Assembly (NCBI GenBank): GCA_963204725.1
Contig: CAUJHH010000012.1
Coordinates: 1 to 64,000 of the forward strand
Reading direction: 5' to 3'
Source: Planctomycetota bacterium
GTDB lineage: Bacteria; Planctomycetota; Phycisphaerae; Phycisphaerales; UBA1924
DNA length: 64,000 bases
Both the position numbers and the translations under genes were made by a program. Shown here in pieces: positions 1 to 10,718 of the stretch. Numbering within the stretch: the stretch's first letter is position 1; each line of letters opens with the position of its first letter. Below the pieces are notes generated by a model that was not told where the DNA came from, ran no database searches, and saw only the letters and a list, made by a program, of their open reading frames with translations.

Positions 1-81
1 ATGCTTGAACCTGCGCGGCTTGACAGGGATGACCGGCTCGATGATCTCCCACAACTCGTCTTCCAGGAGCGGCTTGGCCAT
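1..81 (-). CDS. IS5-like transposase, N-terminal fragment (cut by window edge)
   Basis: Twenty-seven codons read on the minus strand from an ATG at 79-81 to the window edge. The peptide opens MAKPLLEDELWEIIEP and continues VIPVKPRRFKH, the usual beginning of IS5-family transposases (the DELW...IEPLLP...KPRR pattern of the DUF4096 N-terminal region). A Shine-Dalgarno-like AAGGAGG lies just upstream. The catalytic DDE domain is outside the window, so I cannot tell whether the element is intact or which IS5 subgroup it belongs to. Confidence 0.75.
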   Translation of the reverse strand, partial: MAKPLLEDELWEIIEPVIPVKPRRFKH

Positions 82-140
82 GTCGTGCCTCCTTGCACGA
101 CGAACTCACCGCAATCCAGATGCCATTGTGTTAGGGGCTC
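1..140 (-). mobile_element. Terminal part of an IS5-like insertion sequence
   Basis: The transposase start is followed outward by about 59 non-coding bases. On the minus strand the presumed end reads GAGCCCCTAACACAATGG. The neighbouring hydrolase gene ends with TTA at 141-143 (its TAA stop on the minus strand), immediately after this presumed end. A TTA-type short target duplication would fit IS5-family habits. The other end of the element is not in the window, so the boundary is inferred. Confidence 0.5.
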
Positions 141-1478
141 TTATGGAATCGGCTTGAGGTAGTCGTTCGGAAGTTCCCAGACGCCCTCATTGGCTCGCTT
201 GAGCGGGCGCCCCTCATCCGGGCCCGGGACGAGATCGTCGCGGAGCAACAAGATCAGGTCCGAGAGCGCAGCCGGATGCTGGAAGAGGTACCCGTGCGAG
301 TCGCCCCCGCGGACCTTGCAATTGATCAGTTCGAGTTTGTCCAGTTGCGAGAGGATCGAGAGAGTCTTCGGATTGATGCTCGTGAGGCGCATGTCGCCAA
401 GGCGACTGCGTCCGCGGAAGAGCCAGTTGGAAAGGCCGAGCGCCTTGTCGCTTTCCGACGTGTAGACCACCACGCGATCTGCGACCTGGATGAGACCCTC
501 GTTCAGGAATCGCTGGCCGAAGACATCGATATCCATGTCGGGCGAGGCCAACACCAGCGTGCGGAGCTTGAGCGCCTCGTAGACCTCCTGTCCCGGCAGC
601 ACCGTCGGGCTAAAGGCCTGGCCGGTGAGCGGCGCGTAGATCGAGCGACGATAGAGCCCACGGATCTCGAACTGGATCTCGCGCAGCGCGGTGATCGCAA
701 CGTCGGTGCCCCGCGAGTGCGAGATGATGTGGATGGCCTTGATGCGCGGCGATGCCGCGAGCATCCAGATCAGCGACTTGAGGGGCACGACGGAAAACTC
801 GCCCGACTCGCGGTCGTAGGCGTAGCCCTTCAGCCCACCCGAACCCGCAGGCCAGGTGAAGCAGATCGGTAGCCCGGGCCGCCCGCTGAAGTGCCACGTC
901 TCGGCCACACGGAAGACGGCGGCGTCGAAGGTGTTGTTGTAGCCGTGAACGAAGAGATACGCGTCGCCGGAGCCACCCTCGCCGAACCAGCGGTCGAAGA
1001 GCGCGTCGAAGGTGTCCCGCTCGGCGAGGATCGGCGCCACGGCGTCGGGCGCGAGCGCGATCCGCCCGTTCTCGATCGACGTGTACTCCATCGTGGGGCG
1101 CACAACGCCGACGGGCTCGACCTTCGAGACGCTGATGTGGTAGTTCTTGCCGCGAGGCGCGTGGACGCTGTCGTCCACCAGTTCGGCCCATGTCGGCTCG
1201 GGTGTCATGTGTACGGTCGCGATCCCGTACGCCATGTCTGTCGATCGCTTGTAGCCGTACTTCGGACCGGTCACGGTCTCCTTGTCGACCTTCCGGTTGG
1301 TGACGTACAACACCGGGACATCCGGAGTCTGCAACGCCGGAGAGAGCGCGTCGTATCGCGCCTTGGCGGCATCGTTGCGCATGACGTAGGGCGCATCGAT
1401 CAGTCGGCGGCCGGCGCACCCGGAGACGACCAAGGCAACCGTGGCGAGCAGCAGCGTGGCGAACCGTTTGGATTGCAT
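141..1478 (-). CDS. Exported lipoprotein, alpha/beta hydrolase of the DUF900 type
   Basis: A 445-residue protein. The chosen ATG (1476-1478) starts a classic lipoprotein signal peptide: MQSKRF, a hydrophobic stretch, then the lipobox VSGC. The frame stays open upstream to 1670, but that part overlaps the tmRNA gene and has no signal features. The second half has alpha/beta hydrolase landmarks: an oxyanion-region motif VHGYNNTF, then the nucleophile elbow SHSRG (Ser expected to be catalytic). This pattern is typical of DUF900 hydrolases. Substrate is unknown; an outer-membrane or periplasm-anchored esterase or lipase is the likely role. The stop codon abuts the IS5-like element, so the last codons could have been altered by insertion. 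Confidence 0.8.
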   Translation of the reverse strand: MQSKRFATLLLATVALVVSGCAGRRLIDAPYVMRNDAAKARYDALSPALQTPDVPVLYVTNRKVDKETVTGPKYGYKRSTDMAYGIATVHMTPEPTWAELVDDSVHAPRGKNYHISVSKVEPVGVVRPTMEYTSIENGRIALAPDAVAPILAERDTFDALFDRWFGEGGSGDAYLFVHGYNNTFDAAVFRVAETWHFSGRPGLPICFTWPAGSGGLKGYAYDRESGEFSVVPLKSLIWMLAASPRIKAIHIISHSRGTDVAITALREIQFEIRGLYRRSIYAPLTGQAFSPTVLPGQEVYEALKLRTLVLASPDMDIDVFGQRFLNEGLIQVADRVVVYTSESDKALGLSNWLFRGRSRLGDMRLTSINPKTLSILSQLDKLELINCKVRGGDSHGYLFQHPAALSDLILLLRDDLVPGPDEGRPLKRANEGVWELPNDYLKPIP

Positions 1479-1544
1479 GTTGCAGGTGCTCCGGCCCCGC
1501 CGCACGCTCCCGCCTGGACCGAACACCGTCGGCGATGGGCCGCA

Positions 1545-1550
1545 TAGAAT
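1545..1550 (+). promoter_or_regulatory. Possible -10 element of the tmRNA promoter
   Basis: TAGAAT at 1545-1550 matches the -10 consensus in five of six positions and lies 21 bases before the mature tmRNA 5' end, which would leave a short leader for RNase P removal. I see no convincing -35 element at the right distance. Confidence 0.25.
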
Positions 1551-1570
1551 ACCACGCTCTTTGATATCCT

Positions 1571-1917
1571 GGGGCCGAAGTGGTATCGACCGGTCATGCG
1601 AGGGTCGATGTGGCGCGTCGTGGAGCATGCTGGCCACGTAAAAAGCATGCACAATTTCAGCTGCCAACAACAGCTACGCTCTGGCCGCCTAATCGCGGCT
1701 ACGTTCCGTGCTTGACGCCCGATGGGGTGCGGAATGAAGACATCGGGCTGGACGAATCCCGCCGCACGCGGGGGTGACGTCGAGATGTTTTCCGGGTGCT
1801 TTGGTTTCGGGGAGGTTGTCGCTTGCCGCCCCGCGATCGAGCTCAACAGAGTGACTACACGCGTAGAGGCATCGATCTGACTGATCCGGCACGGGGGTTC
1901 GATTCCCCCCGGCTCCA
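1571..1917 (+). ncRNA. ssrA: Transfer-messenger RNA (tmRNA)
   Basis: The 5' end GGGGCCG (1571-1577) pairs with CGGCTCC (1910-1916) to form a seven-base-pair acceptor stem with one G-U. The discriminator is A1917 and CCA is not encoded. The T arm is GGGGG-TTCGATT-CCCCC (1893-1909). The tag reading frame most likely resumes at GCC 1663-1665 and encodes ANNSYALAA followed by TAA at 1690-1692, so with the tRNA-borne alanine the tag is AANNSYALAA. The block GACTACACGCGTAGAGGC before the T arm resembles the same region of the Thermus tmRNA. With SmpB it rescues stalled ribosomes and marks products for proteolysis. Length (347 nt) is normal for a one-piece tmRNA. Confidence 0.95.
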
Positions 1918-1955
1918 TTCCTCGTTTTGAACGCACCCTCTTCGCGTCTCCGCGA

Positions 1956-2684
1956 TCAGCGCCGACGGCGCGTCGCCGCGCCCACCAAGGCAGCCATCGC
2001 GAGTGCGGAAGGCGCGGGAACCGGCGCGAGCGAGAAGCTTAGCTCCGACGCCGTAAGTCCGTCCCCGCCGCCGGAGAACGCCCTGCCCTCAGCGACGAGG
2101 TAGTAGTTCGTGTTCGCAAGGAACGTGACGTCGAACGCGAGCGACTCGTTCGTGTACTGCCCGCCCGGAACCGCGAGCGGCATGATGTAGAGGCCGCCGA
2201 AGTCCGTGTTGATCCGGAAGTCGACGCGATCCGCCGCGCTCGTGAGGGTCACCGTCCCTGTAAACGTAAGCGTCACGCGAAGCGTCGTGTCTTCAGAGAC
2301 CGTAAACGTCGACTCGTATCGATTGAAGACATCCACCGAGAAGACCGTTGAAGCGGGAAAGCCCGCGGAATTCAGCACCGTGTTGGCAGACTGAATCAGG
2401 CTGCCAGAGAGTCCGCTCGCGCCGAACTCAACATCCTGCGCGGCCTCGTACGTTGCGAAGAAGTCGCGCCCGAACCCGTCGGCATACGCTGCGGAACCGG
2501 AGAGAAAGAGATCCGCCGCCGAATCGACGAGTGTGGACGACGCCGGAGATGCGGGAGGCCCGACCGTGATCAGCCCGACGTCAATCGTCGAGTTGCGGGA
2601 GGTCGTGCTCACGTCGGCGTGAGCGATCGGCGCCAGTCCAGTCGCGAGGGTGGCCATCGCAAAGAAGCTCTTCGTCATCATCAT
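1956..2684 (-). CDS. PEP-CTERM-type exported protein
   Basis: A 242-residue protein with an N-terminal signal peptide (MMMTKSFFAMATLATGLAP...AHA) and a C-terminal sorting tail. The tail is PVPAPSAL, a short hydrophobic stretch and a final ATRRRR, the PEP-CTERM/exosortase arrangement common in Planctomycetota. The body is rich in Thr, Ser, Gly and Asp and looks like a beta-rich surface domain; I recognise no enzyme motif. Three ATG codons follow one another at the start (2676-2684) and any could be used; the GGGAGCTGGA just upstream favours one of the later ones. Likely delivered to the cell surface or an exopolymer matrix after exosortase processing; no exosortase gene is in the window. Confidence 0.82.
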   Translation of the reverse strand: MMMTKSFFAMATLATGLAPIAHADVSTTSRNSTIDVGLITVGPPASPASSTLVDSAADLFLSGSAAYADGFGRDFFATYEAAQDVEFGASGLSGSLIQSANTVLNSAGFPASTVFSVDVFNRYESTFTVSEDTTLRVTLTFTGTVTLTSAADRVDFRINTDFGGLYIMPLAVPGGQYTNESLAFDVTFLANTNYYLVAEGRAFSGGGDGLTASELSFSLAPVPAPSALAMAALVGAATRRRR

Positions 2685-2757
2685 TCCAGCTCCCGTTCTG
2701 CGCGTGGCACATCCGTGAGGTCGGCACCCGAGCGGATATCACGCCGTATGAGTAAGG

Positions 2758-2785
2758 AATGTAAACTCTCCTCACAGAACGACAA
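2758..2785 (-). promoter_or_regulatory. Possible promoter of the PEP-CTERM gene
   Basis: On the minus strand TTGTCG (2780-2785) and TACATT (2758-2763) are separated by 16 bases within an unusually AT-rich stretch (about 2745-2840) upstream of the start at 2684. The match to sigma-70 consensus is moderate. Confidence 0.3.
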
Positions 2786-2931
2786 GGCAATTCGAAACTT
2801 CAACCACGAAAAGTTCGCTAACGAGGGCCGAGCAGAGTTATAGGTCAGCCCACAATCGCCGAACTCGTTCATGAGGAACGAACCAGGCCACGGCCGCCCT
2901 TGGCCAGCCCCTCCCCCATTCCCTCGAACGA

Positions 2932-3714
2932 TCAGTAGCCTTTGCCGGGGATGACGCCGGCATGCACGTCGTTGGCGGGCCAGCCGGTCCACTCGAGGTA
3001 GCGGCGCCGGAGGTCCGCGCTGATCTCGTCGGGCGTGAGCGAGGTGGCGCGATAGTCGATCGGCTGCTTGAAGGCGAGCCTCGAGCGGCTCGGACGCCAG
3101 AGCGAGGCCCACGCGGGATCGACCTGCGGCGTCCCCTCGATCACGATCGGGAGGACGAGGGCGTTGGACTTCTTAATGATGAGGCCCACGCCGCGCAGGA
3201 ACGGAAGGATCTCTCGCTCGGGCCTCTCGATCGAACCCTCGGGGAAGATGCCGAGGACGCCCCCACCATTGCCACCTGAGGCGCCGGTCGAAACATCAGT
3301 CTCCTTACTCCCGAGCTTGACGTACCGGATGGCCTCGCGAGTCGCGCCGAGTTCATTGCCTCTTGGGATGGAGATGATGCCGGCCCAGGTCCAGAACCAC
3401 TCGAACGTCGGCAGTCGCATGTCGAGCGCCATGATCCAGCGGATCTCAAAGGGGCAGGTGACCTGAATCAGGATGGGGTCAATGCCGGCTGTGTGGTTGG
3501 CGACGACGATCAATGGGCCGGGCGTGCGGGTCGCAGGGATGTGCGGCGTGCCGACAACCTTTAAGCTGTGAAAGCACCGTGCATAGAGTCGCGCAAGGCC
3601 CAAAAAGAGACCGGTCTCCATGTCGCCGCGCGGATTGTCCATGAGGCGACGGGCCACCAGCCCAAGGCCAAGGAATATCCCTAGGAGCGCAGTTATCGCG
3701 ATGAGTGCCGTCAC
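2932..3714 (-). CDS. 1-acyl-sn-glycerol-3-phosphate acyltransferase family protein (PlsC-like)
   Basis: A 260-residue membrane-associated acyltransferase. It begins with a hydrophobic segment (residues about 3-25). The HX4D catalytic motif is NHTAGID (about residues 73-79), and the acceptor-binding FPEGS motif occurs as FPEGSIERPE (about 157-166). These two motifs define the lysophosphatidate/glycerophosphate acyltransferase family, which attaches an acyl chain to lysophospholipid during membrane lipid synthesis at the inner membrane face. Length is normal. It is transcribed away from rarA with about 120 bases between the two starts. The exact acceptor (LPA or another lysophospholipid) cannot be told from sequence. 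Confidence 0.88.
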   Translation of the reverse strand: MTALIAITALLGIFLGLGLVARRLMDNPRGDMETGLFLGLARLYARCFHSLKVVGTPHIPATRTPGPLIVVANHTAGIDPILIQVTCPFEIRWIMALDMRLPTFEWFWTWAGIISIPRGNELGATREAIRYVKLGSKETDVSTGASGGNGGGVLGIFPEGSIERPEREILPFLRGVGLIIKKSNALVLPIVIEGTPQVDPAWASLWRPSRSRLAFKQPIDYRATSLTPDEISADLRRRYLEWTGWPANDVHAGVIPGKGY

Positions 3715-3836
3715 GGAGATCGGATGTTAGCATCCGCAAATCACGCGTCCATCTACGGTTGTGTCTCGGGCACAAGGTTTGCACGATTTGGGGACAGAAC
3801 CCCGTGTGGACGGGTCCTGAACGGTAGCATGTCGGC

Positions 3837-5327
3837 ATGAGCGGTCTGTGGGAAGCGAACCGAGAGCGAGCGCGCCGGAGTGTTGAGCCGCTCGCGGTCC
3901 GCGTGCGGCCGCAGACACTGGATGAGGTCGCAGGGCAGATGCACATCCTGGGACCGGGTAAGTTGCTCCGGCGGATGCTCGAAGCCGACGTGATCACGTC
4001 GCTGATCCTGCACGGGCCACCGGGGACGGGAAAGACCACACTCGCCGAGCTGATCGCCCGCCACACCAAACGCCACTTCGAGCGCGAGAACGCCTCAAGC
4101 GTCGGCGTCAAGCGCATCCGAGAGATCGTGGACCAGGCCTTCGCAAGACTGGAGGATCGGGGGCAGCGGACCATCCTCTTCCTCGATGAGATCCACCGCT
4201 TCACCAAGGCCCAGCAGGATGTGCTGCTCGCGGATGTGGAGCGCGGGATCATCACGCTGATCGGAGCGACGACGGAGAACCCGCTGTTTGCCTGCAACTC
4301 CGCCCTCGTCAGCCGCTCGACACTCCTGCGCCTCGAACTCCTGACCGAAGACGATATCACCTCAGTCCTCCGCCGCGCCATCGCCGATCCCGAGCGCGGC
4401 TACGGCAAACTTGACCTGCAAGTCACCGACGAGGCCCTGCACGTCTGGGCCGTCAAGAGCGACGGCGATGCCCGCCGCGCCCTGACCGCGCTGGAAGTTG
4501 CGGTCCGCAGTTCCCAGCACTGGCAGGAGCCGGTCCAGGAGAAGTCCCACCATGTTCGAGACCCTTCTGGCGATTCTGCAGGTGCTCAACATCGTGGAGT
4601 GGGCCAAGCGGCGCAGAGCGAAGCGGGAGCGCCGTCGCCAGGCGCTGGCGGCTCGCCCGGCACAGTGTCTCGCGTCCTGATCGACCGAGCTGTCGCCGAG
4701 GAGTCGATCCAGCAGAAGGCCGCCGTCTACGACCAGACCGGCGACGGGCACTACGACGCCGCGAGCGCGATGATCAAGTCGCTCCGGGGGAGCGATCCGG
4801 ATGCCGCTCTCTATTGGATCGCCCGCATGCTCGAAGGGGGTGAGGATCCGCGCTTCATTGCCCGGCGCATGGCCATTCTTGCCAGCGAGGACATCGGCAA
4901 CGCCGACCCGCGCGCGATCATGGTCGCTTCCGCGTGCTGGGAACTTGTCGAGCGCATCGGCCTCCCCGAGGCCCGCATCACGCTCGGCCAGTGCGCCACC
5001 TATCTCGCGCTCGCTCCCAAGAGCAACGCCAGTTACCTCGCGATAAACGCGGCAATCGCGGACGTGCGTGAAGGACGGACGATCCCGGTTCCGCTCTACC
5101 TGCGAGACCCGAACTCGTCACCGGTCGGCGAGGGCGTGCGCACAAAGCACGCGTCACGCGAGAAGTATCAGTATTCTCATGACGAGGAAGGAGCCGTCAC
5201 AGGACAGGATTATCTCGGCGTCGAGAAGCGGTATTACGAGCCGACGGAGAACGGCGCGGAGAAAGTGCTGAAAGAACGGCTCGACGAGGTGCGGAAGCGC
5301 CGGGAGACGCGGCGCGAAGGGAAGTAG
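3837..5327 (+). CDS. rarA: Replication-associated recombination protein RarA (MgsA), AAA+ ATPase, with an insert
   Basis: A 496-residue clamp-loader-like AAA+ ATPase acting at stalled replication forks. The Walker A motif is GPPGTGKTT (about residues 60-68) and the Walker B region is LFLDEIHR (about 113-120), followed by sensor motif IGATTENP. The C-terminal half holds the family signature SLRGSDPDAALYW, then ASEDIGNADPRA and APKSNASYLAI. Between the ATPase lid (ending near SSQHWQE) and VLIDRAVAEE there is an extra segment of about 45 residues, roughly 235-278, rich in Gly, Ser, Ala and Gln. It has no counterpart in E. coli RarA and overlaps a plausible small reading frame (see 4552-4680). 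The ATG at 3837 is the first usable start; an ATG six bases upstream meets an immediate stop. Confidence 0.95.
   Translation: MSGLWEANRERARRSVEPLAVRVRPQTLDEVAGQMHILGPGKLLRRMLEADVITSLILHGPPGTGKTTLAELIARHTKRHFERENASSVGVKRIREIVDQAFARLEDRGQRTILFLDEIHRFTKAQQDVLLADVERGIITLIGATTENPLFACNSALVSRSTLLRLELLTEDDITSVLRRAIADPERGYGKLDLQVTDEALHVWAVKSDGDARRALTALEVAVRSSQHWQEPVQEKSHHVRDPSGDSAGAQHRGVGQAAQSEAGAPSPGAGGSPGTVSRVLIDRAVAEESIQQKAAVYDQTGDGHYDAASAMIKSLRGSDPDAALYWIARMLEGGEDPRFIARRMAILASEDIGNADPRAIMVASACWELVERIGLPEARITLGQCATYLALAPKSNASYLAINAAIADVREGRTIPVPLYLRDPNSSPVGEGVRTKHASREKYQYSHDEEGAVTGQDYLGVEKRYYEPTENGAEKVLKERLDEVRKRRETRREGK
4552..4680 (+). CDS. Possible small overlapping gene inside the rarA insert
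   Basis: A 42-codon frame, shifted relative to rarA, starts at ATG 4552 with AGGAG ten bases upstream and ends in TGA at 4678-4680. The product begins MFETLLAILQVLNIVEWAKR and continues as a strongly basic tail (RRRAKRERRRQALAARP). It would be a short membrane-binding helix with a cationic end. The rarA frame over the same bases gives only low-complexity sequence. Translation is unproven; the alternative is that the segment came from a coding sequence and is now read in another frame as a linker. Confidence 0.3.
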   Translation: MFETLLAILQVLNIVEWAKRRRAKRERRRQALAARPAQCLAS

Positions 5328-5355
5328 GCCGAAGCGGTCAGGAGTGCGGCTGGGC

Positions 5356-6012
5356 ATGGCGAGACAGACCGAGATCCAAAGCGAGAAGCGCGCGATGCGC
5401 GCCGCGATACGGGCGAGCATCGCCGCACTCGTGCCGGAAGACTCCCGCGTCTGGTCGGGGACCGCTGCGTCGAAGCTGTATTCACGGCTCGCGGGTGCAA
5501 AGCGGGTGATGCTCTATTGGCCACTCGGGACGGCGGTTCGGGGCGCGCCCGTGGCCGAGGTCGACCTGCGGGCGTTGGTCTCCTCGCTGATCGGGAACGG
5601 GGTCGAGGTGTCGCTGCCGCGCACGGACTGGGTGACGGGTGAGGTCGAGCCACGGATGGTCAGGCAGGTGCCGCTGGACCTCGCAGTGGGAAGGTTCGGC
5701 GTTTCCGAGCCGGTCGATCGGTGTCCGGCACCTCGCCTGCCACCCGAAATCGTGATCGCGCCCGGATTGGCGTTCGATCTTTCCGGGGGGCGGTTGGGCC
5801 GAGGGGCGGGTTTCTATGACCGATTCGTCGGCAACCTGAGGCGGAATCCGCTGGGGACTGTGCGGGTGATCGGAGTCTGCTTCGGGATGCAGCTCGTCGA
5901 TCGCGTGCCCAGAGAGGCGACCGATGAGTTGATGGACGAGGTGTGGACAGAAGCCGGGAAAGTGTCGGAGCGAGGATCCGGGGATGGAAAGCCTATCGCC
6001 GCGGGTGCGTGA
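5356..6012 (+). CDS. 5-formyltetrahydrofolate cyclo-ligase
   Basis: A 218-residue enzyme converting 5-formyl-THF to 5,10-methenyl-THF with ATP, returning folate to one-carbon metabolism in the cytoplasm. The family signature GGRLGRGAGFYDRF (about residues 146-159) is clear. The N-terminal lysine/arginine-rich helix and the segment RVMLYWPLGTAV match the nucleotide and substrate binding halves. I chose ATG 5356 because GGAG at 5341-5344 is 11 bases upstream; a GTG at 5344 in frame is the alternative. It follows rarA by 28 bases and may be co-transcribed. The end of the protein is Gly/Ser-rich and slightly longer than needed. Confidence 0.92.
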   Translation: MARQTEIQSEKRAMRAAIRASIAALVPEDSRVWSGTAASKLYSRLAGAKRVMLYWPLGTAVRGAPVAEVDLRALVSSLIGNGVEVSLPRTDWVTGEVEPRMVRQVPLDLAVGRFGVSEPVDRCPAPRLPPEIVIAPGLAFDLSGGRLGRGAGFYDRFVGNLRRNPLGTVRVIGVCFGMQLVDRVPREATDELMDEVWTEAGKVSERGSGDGKPIAAGA

Positions 6013-6170
6013 ACGGCCGCAAAGTGGGCATGAGGGTGGGGTTCTGGTCGATAAGAGGGGTTCTGTTTCTCGCTGCGGCTCGTATGATTCGAGTCGCCGG
6101 AGGCGTTCGTCGCTGCATGCCGCACGGAGTGGTGTGCTGACGGATGCCGCCCATGGAAGGGGCCTTGATA

Positions 6171-7595
6171 ATGACGTTGCCGTCTCAGACAGCGCGTGCG
6201 GGTGGGAGTGGTCGGGTCTACACGTCGAAGCGGCCGCTGAAGCTGCGGCTGACACCCCAACTGATCGCGCTCGTGGTCGTCATCGGCGTGGTGGTGATCG
6301 CGCTGGCGTCGTGGGGCCTGGGCGGCATCGGAAAGAAGAACGAGGGGCCAAAGAACGAGCCGATCGACACGAGTGTGAAGAGCGAGCCGGTGCCGGAGCA
6401 GCGCGGGCTCAAGCTGCCGGGTCCGTCGACAGCAAACGCGAACCCGACCAAGGGCGGGAGCTCGCTCGCGCGTCAACCGGAGCAGACGCCGGCTGAGAAG
6501 CCGATCGAGCGATCGACGCCGCCCACACCGGCAAACTCGACATCGCTGGCGATGCTGCCCCCGGCGATCCAGTCGGAGGCGGGCCAGGATGCTCCGATTG
6601 TGATCCAGCAGGGGAGCGGAGACTCCGGTCAGTTGGAGCGGGCGCTGACGGAAAAGGGAGGCACGGGCACGACCGGTCCGGCTGATCCGAACGTGGTGAC
6701 GCCGCTGCCGGGGAGCACGCCCACCACGGCCACGCCGCCTTCAGCGACGACGGGGAGCGGCGCAGCAGACCCGACAACCGCTCCGGCGAGCACGCTGGAG
6801 CCACCACCCGCCGCGCTGACCGAGTTCGGAAAGCTGACGCAGGGTGCGGATGAGAAGATCAAGTCCGGAGATCTGGTCGCCGCTCGCAAGGTGCTGTCGC
6901 AGGCGCTGGCGACCGCAAAGACCGAGGCCGAGAAGAGCGCGCTCCGCCAGAAGCTCGGCGCGCTGAATGAGGATCTGGTCTTCTCGCCGAAGGTCTACGC
7001 GGGTGATACCTACGTTGAGACGTACGTCGTTCAATCGGGCGACGCGCTGGCGAAGATCGCCAGCAAGCGGGATCTTGCAACAGATTGGCGCCTGATCCAG
7101 CGGATCAATCGTCTGTCGAACCCGAATCGGATCAACGTCGGACAGAAACTGAAACTCGTGCGCGGCCCCTTCCACGCCGTGGTGACCAAGAGCGCATACC
7201 GGCTCGACCTCTACATGGGATCGCCGGACGAGCCGGCGTCGTGGGTGTATGTGAAGTCGGTGCCGGTGGGTCTCGGCGAGGACAATGGCACGCCCACGGG
7301 CAACTTTGTGGTGAAGAAGAACAGCAAGCTGGTCAATCCCTATTGGGTGAACCCGCGAACGGGCGAGAAGTTCGACGCGGATGATCCGAAGAACCCGATC
7401 GGCGAGCACTGGATCGGCCTCGAAGGCGTCGGAGAATCCGCGCCATACACCGGCTATGGCCTCCACGGCACGATTGATCCGGCGAGCATCGGCAAACAGA
7501 AGTCGATGGGGTGCGTGCGCATGGCGTCGGATGATGTCGCGCAGGTGTACGAACTGCTTGTGGACGGGGTGAGCGTGGTCAAGATTCAGCCTTAG
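6171..7595 (+). CDS. Membrane-anchored LysM / L,D-transpeptidase (YkuD) protein
   Basis: A 474-residue cell-wall enzyme. One transmembrane helix (about residues 30-50) is followed by a long Pro/Thr/Ser/Ala-rich linker (55-220), a helical segment, a LysM domain (about 283-330: YVVQSGDAL ... NRINVGQKLKLV) and a YkuD L,D-transpeptidase domain to the end. The active-site pattern is complete: GLHGT (His about 433), then S-x-G-C-V-R-M with catalytic Cys about 447. It should form 3-3 cross-links or attach proteins to peptidoglycan in the periplasm. ATG 6171 is preferred because GGAAGG precedes it; an in-frame ATG at 6144 would only add nine residues. Confidence 0.92.
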   Translation: MTLPSQTARAGGSGRVYTSKRPLKLRLTPQLIALVVVIGVVVIALASWGLGGIGKKNEGPKNEPIDTSVKSEPVPEQRGLKLPGPSTANANPTKGGSSLARQPEQTPAEKPIERSTPPTPANSTSLAMLPPAIQSEAGQDAPIVIQQGSGDSGQLERALTEKGGTGTTGPADPNVVTPLPGSTPTTATPPSATTGSGAADPTTAPASTLEPPPAALTEFGKLTQGADEKIKSGDLVAARKVLSQALATAKTEAEKSALRQKLGALNEDLVFSPKVYAGDTYVETYVVQSGDALAKIASKRDLATDWRLIQRINRLSNPNRINVGQKLKLVRGPFHAVVTKSAYRLDLYMGSPDEPASWVYVKSVPVGLGEDNGTPTGNFVVKKNSKLVNPYWVNPRTGEKFDADDPKNPIGEHWIGLEGVGESAPYTGYGLHGTIDPASIGKQKSMGCVRMASDDVAQVYELLVDGVSVVKIQP

Positions 7596-7762
7596 ACCTC
7601 GCCCTCAAACCGGCCTGATTTCGGCGGTTCCTCGTCGGCTTGCTGTCCTGGATCCATGCGAATTGGCGACCCCTGAACCACGCGCAAAAGTGCGGCTGTT
7701 CGCCTAGAATGATCGGCTCCAGAAGGACCGGGCGATGGCTCGTTTGTTCGGATTTTGCTTAG

Positions 7763-10561
<2,799 letters not shown>

Positions 10562-10718
10562 CCGCGACCGGCTGTCCGTTCCGGATACGCGGTCTGTGCG
10601 GACCGGAGCGGCTGGGGCATGCGGGCGTTGGTATTGGGGAGCAATGCCGTGGCAATCGGAGAGGCGAATCGGCCGATATGGCGATGCCGGGCGGAGCCGC
10701 CCGCGAGGACAACGCACC

